51,091 nt of DNA from Fuerstiella sp. (GCA_014238335.1 JABABI010000051.1:1-51091), one strand, 5' to 3'; positions 8,953 through 17,984 are shown, counted from the first letter of the stretch. Program-made: numbers and translations. The notes: generated from the sequence alone by a model not told the origin.

Positions 8953-10312
8953 CCCGGATCCATTCGTTGTGCAGTTGTTCCAGCTCGCTGACGACGTCCG
9001 GGTGCTGGGCCGCAAGGTTCTTCAGTTCGTGCACCGAATCGTTGAGATTCACCAGAAAACGCCTGTCGCTGCTTGTAAGAGGAGCCATCTTACTGGTGTC
9101 GTTTGGGTTACCAATCAGTTTCCAGTCACCTTTGCGAACGGCCCACTGTCGGTTTTTCTTTCCGCCGCCGGATTCCCAGTGAAAGACTTCGTGCGGCGAA
9201 GAGGCGTCCGACGACTTCAGCACGTAAGATATGTCTTTACCATCAAACTTACGTTCTCCGGCGTCCAGATCGCAAAGAGAAACCAGTGTCGGCAGCCAAT
9301 CGCAGGCAGTTGCCATCTGATTCCGGACGACACCGGCGGGAATCTGCTGCGGCCATGAGATCATCGCAGGCACACGGATTCCGCCTTCGAACAGACTGAA
9401 TTTTGCGCCACGATAAGGCCCGGCACTGCCACCGCCGCCAAAGGTACGTTCTTCCGTACTGTGCCCGTGGTCTGACTGATACACGATGACGGTGTTGTCA
9501 CGCAGTCCAAGGTCAGCCAGTCGCTGCAGTACGCGACCGATGATTTCATCGGTCGTGGACACAAAGGCCGCATACATCCTGCGCGGGGCATCCAGGTGAG
9601 CATAATGTTTGCGCCACTTATCGGTCCCCTGCAGCGGATAATGGGGAGTATTCAGTGCCCAGTACATCATGAACGGACGGTCCTGACTGTCTTCGATAAA
9701 CCGAACCGCCTCAGCCGCCATCAGATCCGGAAAAAAATCGCCGTCGTAAAATACTTCTGTGCCATTGCGCCACAGGTCGTGACGGTTGGGACCGTTCCAG
9801 TAAAAGAAGTGAGAATAATTGTCGATGCAGCCCCCCATATGGCCAAACGAATCAACAAACCCCTGACCGTTCGGCATTGTGGCTGGTGTGTATCCAAGAT
9901 GCCATTTGCCGACGTGTCCGGTCATGTATCCATTGGCTGCAAACAACTCAGCGACTGTTGGGGTGGCGGCAGGCATCCCGGCATTCCCCGAGTGAGACGA
10001 TACATTTCCAGGCACCCCGGCGCGCTGTGGAAACAAACCGGTAATGAAGGCTGCACGGGAAGGTGAGCACACGGGAGCAGCCGCGTAAAACTGAGTGAAC
10101 CGTACGCCCTGCGACGCCAGCTGATCCAGTTCCGGAGTCGCAAGGTCCGTCGCGCCATAGCAATTCAGGTCCACGCTTCCCTGGTCGTCGGCCAGAATCA
10201 TGATCACATTGGGCTTACGTGCTTCCGCAGATCCAGTGAGCAGGATGGCAAATACACCAATTGAAACAAGAATGCGTCGCAGCCAGCGGTCTGTTTTCAT
10301 TTCATCCGTCAT
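8936..10312 (-). CDS. Secreted sulfatase (Cys-type, formylglycine-dependent)
   Basis: This is a 458-aa arylsulfatase-family hydrolase that removes sulfate esters, probably from sulfated polysaccharides. An N-terminal signal peptide covers about residues 10-31 (ILVSIGVFAILLTGSAEA). Metal ligands DDQ follow at 42-44. The formylglycine motif C-S-P-S-R starts at Cys82, followed by GLFPQRAG. Other landmarks are GKWHLG, NTPHYPL, YQSDHG and a late KGDWKL segment, so the protein is full length. The catalytic Cys would need conversion to formylglycine by a maturase not encoded in this window. Its start overlaps the hpt stop by 11 bp and its end overlaps the GT39-like start by 17 bp. The substrate is unknown; planctomycetes carry many such enzymes. 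Confidence 0.95.
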   Translation of the reverse strand: MTDEMKTDRWLRRILVSIGVFAILLTGSAEARKPNVIMILADDQGSVDLNCYGATDLATPELDQLASQGVRFTQFYAAAPVCSPSRAAFITGLFPQRAGVPGNVSSHSGNAGMPAATPTVAELFAANGYMTGHVGKWHLGYTPATMPNGQGFVDSFGHMGGCIDNYSHFFYWNGPNRHDLWRNGTEVFYDGDFFPDLMAAEAVRFIEDSQDRPFMMYWALNTPHYPLQGTDKWRKHYAHLDAPRRMYAAFVSTTDEIIGRVLQRLADLGLRDNTVIVYQSDHGHSTEERTFGGGGSAGPYRGAKFSLFEGGIRVPAMISWPQQIPAGVVRNQMATACDWLPTLVSLCDLDAGERKFDGKDISYVLKSSDASSPHEVFHWESGGGKKNRQWAVRKGDWKLIGNPNDTSKMAPLTSSDRRFLVNLNDSVHELKNLAAQHPDVVSELEQLHNEWIRDVSQN

Positions 10313-10850
10313 TCGATTTTGGCCCGATGTGTTTCAGGTCTTCGTCTTCCATCACGCCGATATACGGCAGATGGCGGTAATCGTCGTTGAAGTCGAGTCC
10401 ATAGCCCACCACAAATTCGTCCGGAATGCTGAAACCGAAATAGTCGGGCTCCAGATCCACTTCGGTACGGGCCGTCTTCCACAACAGCACGGCCGACCGC
10501 ACACTCGCTGGCTTGAAGTCGCGCACAGCCTCATAGAGTCCGACCATGGTGTTGCCGGTATCGAAGATATCATCCAGAATCAGCACGTCCCGCCCCCGCA
10601 GGTCGGGCACCAGCGACTGGTTAATGGTCAGCCGCCCGGGCGTTGTTTCAGCACCGCGGTAACTGGCCGCCTGAATCAGAGCAACACGCAGCGGCACGGA
10701 AGTCGCCCGAATCAGATCCGCCAGCAGCACGATGCTTCCCGTCAGCACACCCAGAATCGTGAGCGGCCGTCCGGAATACTCATCGCTCAACTGACTCCCG
10801 AGCGTCTTCACGCGTTCGCAGATCTCGTTCTCACTTATCAGGACTCTCAT
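10302..10850 (-). CDS. hpt: Hypoxanthine phosphoribosyltransferase
   Basis: This enzyme salvages hypoxanthine (and often guanine) to IMP/GMP using PRPP, in the cytoplasm. The protein is 182 aa, the usual length. The PRPP-binding loop reads VLILDDIFDTGNTM (acidic pair followed by D-T-G-N-T). The early GVLTGSIVLLADLIR loop and the late FVVGYGLDFNDDYRHLPYIG are classic for bacterial HPRTs. It lies 55 bp downstream of acnA and overlaps the sulfatase start by 11 bp (stop and start interlocked in ATGACGGATGA), so it is the second gene of a leftward operon. The mix of aconitase, purine salvage and sulfatase shows no shared pathway. Confidence 0.96.
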   Translation of the reverse strand: MRVLISENEICERVKTLGSQLSDEYSGRPLTILGVLTGSIVLLADLIRATSVPLRVALIQAASYRGAETTPGRLTINQSLVPDLRGRDVLILDDIFDTGNTMVGLYEAVRDFKPASVRSAVLLWKTARTEVDLEPDYFGFSIPDEFVVGYGLDFNDDYRHLPYIGVMEDEDLKHIGPKSNDG

Positions 10851-10905
10851 GATCCCTCGGCGGAAACAACGACATGACTTGAATGATCGAAGGGCGTGAC
10901 AGCAC

Positions 10906-13578
10906 TCAGTTCTTCGCCAGTTGCCTCAATACAGTATGCAGAATCCCCCCGTTACGGTAGTAGTCAACTTCGACCGGCGTGTCGATGCGGCAGGTGGTCA
11001 CGAAGTGAATCTCATCACCGTTGCTTTTACGAGCGGTCACTTCCACGGCCTGGCGCGGCTCAAGCGAATCATCCAGACGGATGTCGAAGACCTCAGTGCC
11101 GTCAAGCTCGAGACTTTCACGGCTTTCACCTGCGCGGTACTGCAATGGCAGCACTCCCATGCCAACCAGATTGCTGCGGTGGATCCGTTCGTAGCTGGTC
11201 GCAATAACAGCCTTGATGCCCAGCAGGAATGTGCCTTTGGCAGCCCAGTCTCTCGACGACCCGGTCCCGTACTCCGCACCAGCCAGTACAACCAGCGGAG
11301 TGCCGTCTGCTTTGTACTTCATCGCAGCGTCGTAGATTGAAGTCTGTTCACCGGAAGGGTGATGAATACTGACGCTCCCTTCGGTACCTGGAGCCAGCAT
11401 ATTCTTCAGACGAATGTTGGCAAATGTGCCACGAGTCATCACTCGGTCGTTGCCTCGACGACTGCCATAACTGTTGAAGTCTTTCACATCGACACCCTGC
11501 TCCTGAAGATAGTGTCCGGCAGGACTGTCGGGCTTGATCGCTCCGGCCGGACTGATGTGGTCCGTCGTAGTCGAGTCGCCGACGGAAACGAGGCACCGCG
11601 CGTCTTCGATGGCAGAAATCGGAGCGGGCTCGACGGGCATATCAATAAAGAACGGGGGTTCCTGAACATAAGTGCTGTCCGAGTTCCATTCGTACAAAGC
11701 AGCATCAGAACTTTGAATCGCCTGCCATTCTTCCGGCCCGACAGTGGCCGAGGCATATTGTTCGGTAAACATCTCGGGGGTCATTGAAGACGCGATCACA
11801 TCAGCGACTTCCTGCTGCGTTGGCCAGACATCTTTCAGGAAGACATCGTTGCCATCCTGATCCTGACCGAGTGGTTCCGTATCAAGGTCGATATCGACGG
11901 TGCCCACCAGCGAATAGGCCACAACCAGCGGCGGGCTGGCCAGGTAGTTGGCTTTAACGAGCGGGTTAACGCGGCCTTCGAAGTTGCGATTTCCGGACAG
12001 AACGGACGCCGCCACCAGATCACCGCTCGTGACCGCATCGGCGACGGGCGCAGGCAGTGGTCCACTGTTGCCGATACACGTCGTGCAGCCATAGCCGACC
12101 GTCTGAAAACCAAGTTCATTGAGTGGCTGATCGAGTCCGGATTTCGCGAGGTATTCAGTCACGACACGTGAGCCAGGAGCAAGACTGCTCTTCACCCACG
12201 GCTTGCGCTGCAGGCCTTTGGCAACAGCATTGCGAGCCAACAGGCCGGCACCAACCATCACACTGGGATTACTGGTGTTGGTACAGCTTGTGATAGCAGC
12301 AATCACCACAACACCGTCTGAAATCTCGGAGCTGTTCCCGTTATCCTCAACTTGAACCGGGCTGGCCGGGGCATCTTTACCAAATGTATCGCCGAGTGCC
12401 TTTTTCCATGCGGGCTGCATGTCGGACAGCAGGATGCGGTCCTGAGGACGCTTGGGCCCCGCCAGCGAGGGAACAACGGTGGTCATGTCGAGACCAAGCT
12501 TGCTGCTGAAACACGGTTCCGGAGAGTCATCGGTGCGGAACAGGCCCTGTTCTTTCGTATAACGTTCGACCAGATCGACCAGTTCCACCGAACGCCCGGT
12601 GCGTTTCAGAAAGTTCAATGTTTCGCCATCAACGGGGAAGAAGCCCATCGTGGCCCCGTATTCCGGAGCCATATTGGCCAGAGTCGCACGGTCAGCAAGT
12701 CCGAGTCTGGCCATGCCTTCACCATAGAATTCGACAAACTTGCCGACGACGCCGTGAGCTCTCAACATCTGGGTTACGGTCAGCACAAGGTCGGTCGCCG
12801 TTGCACCTTCCGGTAGTGCGCCCGTGAGCTTGAAGCCGACGACTTCCGGAGTCAGCATATAGATCGGCTGGCCAAGCATCACGGCTTCGGCTTCAATTCC
12901 GCCGACGCCCCAGCCAACAACGCCCAGACCGTTGATCATCGTGGTATGACTGTCGGTACCAACAAGACTGTCGGGATAGGCAACGCCATTATTCACCATC
13001 ACGACTTTCGCGAGGTATTCCAGGTTCACCTGATGAACAATGCCCGTTGCCGGCGGAACGACACTGAAGTTCTCAAGAGCCTTCTGTCCCCAGCGAAGAA
13101 ACTCGTAACGTTCCCTGTTCCGCTGAAATTCGATTTCCACGTTGTGTTTTAGGGCGAACTTACTGGCGAATTCGTCCACCTGAACGCTGTGGTCAACGAC
13201 CAGATCGCAGGGCACAAGGGGGTTAATCTTTGTTGGATCACCGCCCATCCGGACCATGGCACTTCGCAAAGCGGCAAGGTCGACAACAGCCGGAACGCCG
13301 GTGAAATCCTGCAACACCACACGGCCAGGCTTAAACGGCACTTCCACCTCAGCGGGAGCTGCGGCATTCCAATTGGCCAGATTTGTTACGTCATCCGAAT
13401 TCACGACAAAGCCATCGACGTTACGAAGACACGCTTCCAGCAGGACGCGAATGGAAAAGGGCAGGGCGTCGATGTTGCCGATGCCGTCGTCAGTCAGTTT
13501 GCGGAGACGAAAGTATTTAACGTCGCCGGCTGATGTGGACAATTTGGCTTCGGCACCGAACGTATTGGGAGCAGTCAT
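10906..13578 (-). CDS. acnA: Aconitate hydratase AcnA
   Basis: This TCA-cycle enzyme converts citrate to isocitrate with a [4Fe-4S] cluster; AcnA types can also act as iron-responsive RNA binders. The length from the chosen ATG is 890 aa, matching the AcnA/IRP1 family. The swivel-type motifs are visible: SLVGTDSHTTMINGLGVVGWGVGGIEAEA, the cluster cysteines in ITSCTNTSNPSVM and GYGCTTCIGNSGPLP, GNRNFEGRVNP, NSYGSRRGNDRVM.RGTFANIR and GAEYGTGSSRDWAAKG. The frame runs on upstream for 74 codons, but that extension is basic, Cys/His/Pro-rich and unlike any aconitase, while MTAPNTFGAEAKL at 13578 matches the normal N-terminus. No clear ribosome binding site precedes it. It heads the leftward operon with hpt. 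Confidence 0.96.
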   Translation of the reverse strand: MTAPNTFGAEAKLSTSAGDVKYFRLRKLTDDGIGNIDALPFSIRVLLEACLRNVDGFVVNSDDVTNLANWNAAAPAEVEVPFKPGRVVLQDFTGVPAVVDLAALRSAMVRMGGDPTKINPLVPCDLVVDHSVQVDEFASKFALKHNVEIEFQRNRERYEFLRWGQKALENFSVVPPATGIVHQVNLEYLAKVVMVNNGVAYPDSLVGTDSHTTMINGLGVVGWGVGGIEAEAVMLGQPIYMLTPEVVGFKLTGALPEGATATDLVLTVTQMLRAHGVVGKFVEFYGEGMARLGLADRATLANMAPEYGATMGFFPVDGETLNFLKRTGRSVELVDLVERYTKEQGLFRTDDSPEPCFSSKLGLDMTTVVPSLAGPKRPQDRILLSDMQPAWKKALGDTFGKDAPASPVQVEDNGNSSEISDGVVVIAAITSCTNTSNPSVMVGAGLLARNAVAKGLQRKPWVKSSLAPGSRVVTEYLAKSGLDQPLNELGFQTVGYGCTTCIGNSGPLPAPVADAVTSGDLVAASVLSGNRNFEGRVNPLVKANYLASPPLVVAYSLVGTVDIDLDTEPLGQDQDGNDVFLKDVWPTQQEVADVIASSMTPEMFTEQYASATVGPEEWQAIQSSDAALYEWNSDSTYVQEPPFFIDMPVEPAPISAIEDARCLVSVGDSTTTDHISPAGAIKPDSPAGHYLQEQGVDVKDFNSYGSRRGNDRVMTRGTFANIRLKNMLAPGTEGSVSIHHPSGEQTSIYDAAMKYKADGTPLVVLAGAEYGTGSSRDWAAKGTFLLGIKAVIATSYERIHRSNLVGMGVLPLQYRAGESRESLELDGTEVFDIRLDDSLEPRQAVEVTARKSNGDEIHFVTTCRIDTPVEVDYYRNGGILHTVLRQLAKN

Positions 13579-13706
13579 GTTTCGTGGCTTGTGTAAATCT
13601 CGTAAACAGCAATAAATTTTCGTCGTAGGCCAGCAATGGCGAGGCTTGTTCGGGGATTGTAGACATCTGGGCGAAAGACTCAATTGGGCAGCCCGGGGCG
13701 ATGTGT

Positions 13707-13728
13707 GCAGCCGCCCTCGGGCGGCTGC
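13707..13728. other. Perfect GC-rich hairpin in the acnA leader region
   Basis: Arms GCAGCCGCCC and GGGCGGCTGC are perfectly complementary with only TC between them, which folds as a nine-pair stem closed by a CUCG-type loop. It lies about 130 bp upstream of the acnA start and abuts the dispersed repeat. With no T-tract it is not a standard terminator. It could be a leader RNA structure or part of the repeat element. Confidence 0.6.
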
Positions 13729-13850
13729 GGGGCCATGGGCGCGTTTACTTATTAGTTTAAGAAAACACGCCGCTCGTTTGCGCATGTGGGAAGCGCACAC
13801 AGCGGGCGGAAAACGTTTTTCGCGGCCATGAATCAGCGTAATACGCTATA
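13725..13850 (+). repeat. Dispersed intergenic repeat, copy 1
   Basis: The core 13808-13850 (starting GGAAAACGTTTTTCG) matches the complement of 37928-37970 at 38 of 43 positions, and all five differences are transitions. Homology continues upstream with one indel through GAAAACACG (13761) and probably to CTGCGGGGC (13725). The core contains the palindrome AAAACGTTTT and a small hairpin, AGCGT-N3-ACGCT, whose arms are unchanged in both copies. Both copies are intergenic. Whether it is a mobile element relic, a structured RNA or a protein-binding site is unknown. Confidence 0.75.
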
Positions 13851-14007
13851 CAGCCCCGTCTGATCCGGAAACAAGAACAATGACAGGCCGCTTTGCCAGG
13901 GTTTTCCCCCCAGGTGGTGATTTCCCGCTCGCTTGCGTCTGCAACGCTTTTCGACGACCCTTCCGCTCAAATGTTGAATTTACATTTCACTCAGCCAAGC
14001 CGGAATC

Positions 14008-14547
14008 ATGACTGCAAACCGTCAAGCCGAAGTTCTCGGAGCCATTAAAGACGTCGAATTTGAGGCCAATAAGTACCAAATCGAACTCAACACCACTCAC
14101 GGACGGATCCTGCTGGATCTGCTGCCGGATGTGGCTCCGGGGCATTGTGGCAACATGATCGGCCTGACGAAGATTGGGTACTACAGCGGTCTGTCATTTC
14201 ACCGCATTATCGGTGGGTTCATGATCCAGGGTGGCTGCCCGCAGGGCACCGGTAGCGGCGGCCCAGGCTACAACGTCGACGCCGAATTCAACGACACGCC
14301 GCATGTTGAAGGTGTTCTGTCCATGGCGCGTTCGTCGGATCCGAATTCCGCGGGCTCACAGTTCTTTATCTGCCTGGGAGCGCACACTCACCTGGACGGA
14401 CAATACACGGCATTCGGCAAGACTGCTGATGAGGAAAGCCTCGAAGTGGTTCGAGTACTTGGTTCGATGCCAACAGACCACGGAGACCGACCTCAGTCGG
14501 CGGCGGCCATTGAATCGGCAACGGTCATCGTGACACCAACGGAATAA
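14008..14547 (+). CDS. Peptidyl-prolyl cis-trans isomerase (cyclophilin type)
   Basis: This enzyme catalyses proline isomerisation during protein folding. The 179-aa single-domain cyclophilin shows the active-site segments FHRIIGGFMIQGG (Arg, Phe, Met, Gln), GSGGPGYNVDAEF, SMARSSDPNSAGSQFFI and LDGQYTAFGK. There is no signal peptide, so it is probably cytoplasmic. The first 20 residues (MTANRQAEVLGAIKDVEFEA) are a short extension before the canonical beta-strand. It is transcribed alone, divergent from acnA and convergent with the LEPR-XLL protein gene, with a 146-bp gap after it in which I see no convincing terminator hairpin. Confidence 0.94.
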   Translation: MTANRQAEVLGAIKDVEFEANKYQIELNTTHGRILLDLLPDVAPGHCGNMIGLTKIGYYSGLSFHRIIGGFMIQGGCPQGTGSGGPGYNVDAEFNDTPHVEGVLSMARSSDPNSAGSQFFICLGAHTHLDGQYTAFGKTADEESLEVVRVLGSMPTDHGDRPQSAAAIESATVIVTPTE

Positions 14548-14693
14548 TACTCCGGTGATGGCAACGGTGAACAGCACACCGCAGACGATTTCGCCGGTGG
14601 TCCGTGGTCGGACATTGCTGCCTGATTATCGACGCTTGTCGCGGCTGGCACCGCTGAGTACGACCACGCTGCGATATTGCTGCCGGTACGGTA

Positions 14694-17081
14694 CTATTCC
14701 CGTGCAGTGATGACGTCGTCAAGAAACTGGTGATTGCCGAACAACACATCGGCGGTCTCGACACCACTCCGGACACTAACGGAAATCAACGCGGCGTCCG
14801 GATCGGTGAGCAGGCTTAAGTTGTCGTAAAATGCCGACGTCAACTGCGCAATAAGGGTGCCCCTAAGCCCCTGCAGCCGTCCCGTGCCTACTTCCCACTC
14901 GTACAGACTTCCGTCTTCACGGATGTAGTGCCAACGATGGTTTGCATCAAACACCCACCGTTCGTTACCACCTCCCCAGTTAAGAAAGTCGCTCTCCGTC
15001 CGGCTGAATTGCCGTTGCATGTCCAGCACGACCGCGGTGGTCTGCTCGATACTCAGCGGAGCGGTCTGGGTCCACCCCGCCTCAGGAACAGTACGAACGG
15101 CGTAGTCCCCCGGCACCACGTCTTCGAATATGTACCAGCCTCGTTCTGTTTCGAACTGGATTATGCCATCGCCATTCACGTCGACGTTCTTCGTGACCGT
15201 CGTCGCGACAACGCTGCCATCCTGATCAATCAGTTCGACACGACGACCGTTGACCCACGGCTCAACTTCGCTTTCAATTAACTCTCTCGTCTGAGGACCG
15301 GTGCCGGGTCTGTCAAATGATCCCCCCTCTTCATCCTGATGCGGCCCCCAGTAAGTCGCCTGCCCGTCAGGATTAATGATGTACCAATCGTCATGTTCGT
15401 AGTCGTAGAACCATTCGTGCCCCGAATCCAGTGTGTCCAGTGGGAACAGCTTCAGATACTCCGGAGTAAGTGTGAGACTGTCGCGTTTCGAATTTGCAAA
15501 AAAGTCCAGCCACACTCGACCGCTGACGTTGACCGATTCGTAGTTACCGAAGTCCACGCGCATGATCACCGGACGAACATCTGAACCGGATGATGATTCA
15601 CTGTAGAGCCCACCGAACAACATCGCAGGGTCATCGAAGTACTTCGGCCCAACGAACAGAACAAGCGTACCAGTGAGCGGCGACGACTCTGTAATTGCAA
15701 TACCGTTCCAGCGATACAACCCGCCCTCTGGCGTAACGTAGTGCCATCCACTCTTCGGACTGAAGATCCATTTCTCTCCCAGACCACTGAAGTTCTCGTA
15801 GTAGGAATCACGAAACTCGAGCGACAGGTCATTCACAAATCGCGACATGGGACTTGTCAGGTTAAATTCAATTCTGACGCCCTCCGACCAGCCCTCGGGA
15901 ATGGCCTGTCGAACCGTATACGTCCCTCCCTGGGTCACGTCGAAGCTATACCAGCCGCCCTCAGTGGCCGCATCGACCGAGCCATCCAGATTGCTGTCTC
16001 GCCCTTCCGTCTGAGTTGTATCGATGACAACTCCATTGCTGTCGAGCAGTTCCACACTCCAGCCATTCAGCCAGGGCTCCAATTCCCCGGACGATGCCTG
16101 CGTGACCAGTTCGGGCTTGTAATAGTAGAGGCCCGCATCAAGCGAAGCGACAACGATGCCGTCAAGTGAGCCACCGGTCCCTGACCACTCTGTAAGAGTT
16201 CCATCCGCGGTCAGAAAATACCAATTGTCGTTTTGCGTGGAACGAAACCAGTATTCATGGCCGCCAAATGCATTGAAGTAAGTGTCACCTCCCACAATCT
16301 CCAGACCTAAACTGGCAAGTTCCGGATCCGGTCGTACGGAATCCGCGTTCACATCGTTCCAGATGCGCCCCTCTACAATGGCCGGCGGTCCTTCGTACGT
16401 GACTTCCAAAAGCGGAGCAAGGCTGACGTCGGGGCCGTCTTTACTGATGAATGAGGCAACTGCTCCGCCACTGGCTTCAAGCAACCATCCGAAATTCGCT
16501 GCCGCGTCATCAAGCCAACGCTGCACGTCGTCAATCAGCCCCCCTCCCGCCAATTCGTACGCACCGATACCCTCAATCGTTGCAGAGGCAGAAGCGGAAC
16601 CATAATCGCCGCCGGGGGAACTCCAAAGCTGTCCATCGTATTGCGAATAAAGCCACGTGGCATCAAATTCCCGCGCTGGAGCCCCCACAGACTCATCGCC
16701 CGGAGCGTTCGAGTCGGATTCTCCCCAGGCAGTGGAAATCGGATGTGCGGCCACAGCCCCCCCGCCGGACGCACGAGCCATATTGAGTGTCAGGACAGCG
16801 TCAATGATCGTGGAGCCGTCCGGAATCCCGCCAACATCAAACTGCACAAGGCCGTGTGTCCCCCCGCCAATAAGAATGAATTCGCCGGCACCATTGCTGA
16901 CATCGGAATCACTTTGATAAATCGTGCTGTCTTTGGAGGCACCAAACTGTACCGTCACTGCGCTCAAAAGCTGCCGAACCTCGAGCAAATCAGCAGCGTA
17001 CTCCAGATCGCTGGCGCATCTTCGACGCCATCGACGGGGGCGACGGAACAATGCGTTAAAGAAACTGGAACGTGAAACCAT
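14694..17081 (-). CDS. LEPR-XLL-like surface protein with DNRLRE and SdrD-B-like repeats
   Basis: This is a predicted exported protein of 795 aa. The N-terminus is Arg-rich and ends in LEYAADLLEVRQLLSA (residues about 26-41), a variant of the planctomycete LEPR-XLL motif found at the start of giant surface proteins. Residues about 42-228 resemble a DNRLRE/CBM96-type beta domain (STIYQSDSDVSNG, GLVQFDVGGIPDGSTIIDAVLTL, VQRWLDD). Two homologous SdrD-B-like units follow (about 238-510 and 520-795), each with GR[IV]W.D, an EPW[LV]NG segment and an acidic loop resembling calcium sites (DSNLDGSVD; DVNGDGIIQFE). Four aromatic inserts at about 275-299, 436-458, 555-578 and 707-729 share the pattern W-F...W[YH]..-[DE]G-L-.W. 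The ATG at 17081 has an AGGCGGG ribosome binding site; the 55-codon upstream extension is unlikely to be used. Function is unknown, probably cell-surface adhesion or matrix. Confidence 0.82.
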   Translation of the reverse strand: MVSRSSFFNALFRRPRRWRRRCASDLEYAADLLEVRQLLSAVTVQFGASKDSTIYQSDSDVSNGAGEFILIGGGTHGLVQFDVGGIPDGSTIIDAVLTLNMARASGGGAVAAHPISTAWGESDSNAPGDESVGAPAREFDATWLYSQYDGQLWSSPGGDYGSASASATIEGIGAYELAGGGLIDDVQRWLDDAAANFGWLLEASGGAVASFISKDGPDVSLAPLLEVTYEGPPAIVEGRIWNDVNADSVRPDPELASLGLEIVGGDTYFNAFGGHEYWFRSTQNDNWYFLTADGTLTEWSGTGGSLDGIVVASLDAGLYYYKPELVTQASSGELEPWLNGWSVELLDSNGVVIDTTQTEGRDSNLDGSVDAATEGGWYSFDVTQGGTYTVRQAIPEGWSEGVRIEFNLTSPMSRFVNDLSLEFRDSYYENFSGLGEKWIFSPKSGWHYVTPEGGLYRWNGIAITESSPLTGTLVLFVGPKYFDDPAMLFGGLYSESSSGSDVRPVIMRVDFGNYESVNVSGRVWLDFFANSKRDSLTLTPEYLKLFPLDTLDSGHEWFYDYEHDDWYIINPDGQATYWGPHQDEEGGSFDRPGTGPQTRELIESEVEPWVNGRRVELIDQDGSVVATTVTKNVDVNGDGIIQFETERGWYIFEDVVPGDYAVRTVPEAGWTQTAPLSIEQTTAVVLDMQRQFSRTESDFLNWGGGNERWVFDANHRWHYIREDGSLYEWEVGTGRLQGLRGTLIAQLTSAFYDNLSLLTDPDAALISVSVRSGVETADVLFGNHQFLDDVITARE

Positions 17082-17268
17082 TGACCCGCCTGATCTCAAC
17101 TCTCGCCAAATCACCAATCCCTGAGAGAGACCGTTTTCAATCCATTGAAAACACTCAACTGGACAGATAGACAACGCGTGGCAATTTTCGCCGGGGAACT
17201 GGAAAAAGAAGGCCCGACTAAGCATCACAGACGATTCGGCGTTCAACTTCTAACACCTGCCGGAAAAC

Positions 17269-17766
17269 CTATATATTTGTCGACTCCAGCCCCCGGACCG
17301 CGTCTCCGATACAAACCACGCCACCAGTTTCGACGACAGCAGTGATTCCGCCGTGCCCAATCATTGCCTCATATCCGCCCACGCCAAGTGTTTGTTCCAT
17401 TCTTGAACAGGGAACACAGTCGCCTGTTCCGTTCAGCACGACTTCTCCTATTCTGAAGCGTTGAGACCGAAGTGCAGCAATATTTATGCCGGAGACAACA
17501 ATATTTCGGCGAATCGCACCGGGGTCGACTGCGTCCAGCCCCTGCAGTGCAGCTACGACCGGAAGATGTTCGTGCTGAATTAATGTGACCTGGCGTTCAG
17601 AATCACCGGAATCGCGTCGATGATGTTCCCCCCTGATGCCCTGGTTCGCGACGAGTTCAATTCGATCCGGAGTCTCCATTTTTCCTTCCCGCTCCGTGGC
17701 CATCCCCAGCCACTCGACGCGCCCCACAAACTCCTTCGTGAACAACAGCTCCCGTACAATCTTCAC
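17269..17766 (-). CDS. MOSC domain-containing protein
   Basis: This is a 165-aa stand-alone MOSC domain (MoCo sulfurase C-terminal type), a fold that handles sulfur or molybdenum-cofactor ligands. Recognisable blocks are NQGIRGE at 41-47, RRNIVVSGIN at 86-95, F.IGEVVLNGTGDCVPCSRME at 104-123 and GGYEAMIGHGGITAVVETGG. Cys117 and Cys120 occupy the conserved C-x-P-C position. Its cellular partner cannot be deduced. It is divergent from mch with a 218-bp shared upstream region, and follows the LEPR-XLL gene region on the same strand. Association with the C1 genes may be coincidental. Confidence 0.88.
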   Translation of the reverse strand: MKIVRELLFTKEFVGRVEWLGMATEREGKMETPDRIELVANQGIRGEHHRRDSGDSERQVTLIQHEHLPVVAALQGLDAVDPGAIRRNIVVSGINIAALRSQRFRIGEVVLNGTGDCVPCSRMEQTLGVGGYEAMIGHGGITAVVETGGVVCIGDAVRGLESTNI

Positions 17767-17984
17767 CCTATCACTCCTGCAACCGCCAAAAACAATTTAA
17801 TCCGGCCCGAGCGCATAGAATACCAACCACAGACCTAAGTGTCGTGCATGTGGCAGTGGACAGGCGAATTGATATCCTTCAACCCGCAATTCACCGGCCA
17901 CCTGCACCAGGCGACCGCGACCGTACGGCCCGAACCAACCAAGCATCCACCACTTTCCCAACAGTCACGACACAGACAGTCTTT

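Larger units (their letters stand above)
13579..14007. other. Intergenic region between divergent acnA and cyclophilin genes
   Basis: These 429 bases between two divergent starts must carry both promoters. I see no credible gene. The region holds a perfect 10-bp hairpin (13707-13728) and one copy of a dispersed repeat (13725-13850), listed separately. The last 30 nt before the cyclophilin ATG contain a weak CGGAA ribosome binding site. Confidence 0.7.

Noticed and set aside
13579..13800. N-terminal 74-codon extension of aconitase
   Set aside because: It does not resemble aconitase or a targeting signal and runs through the hairpin and repeat. The family N-terminus begins at 13578.
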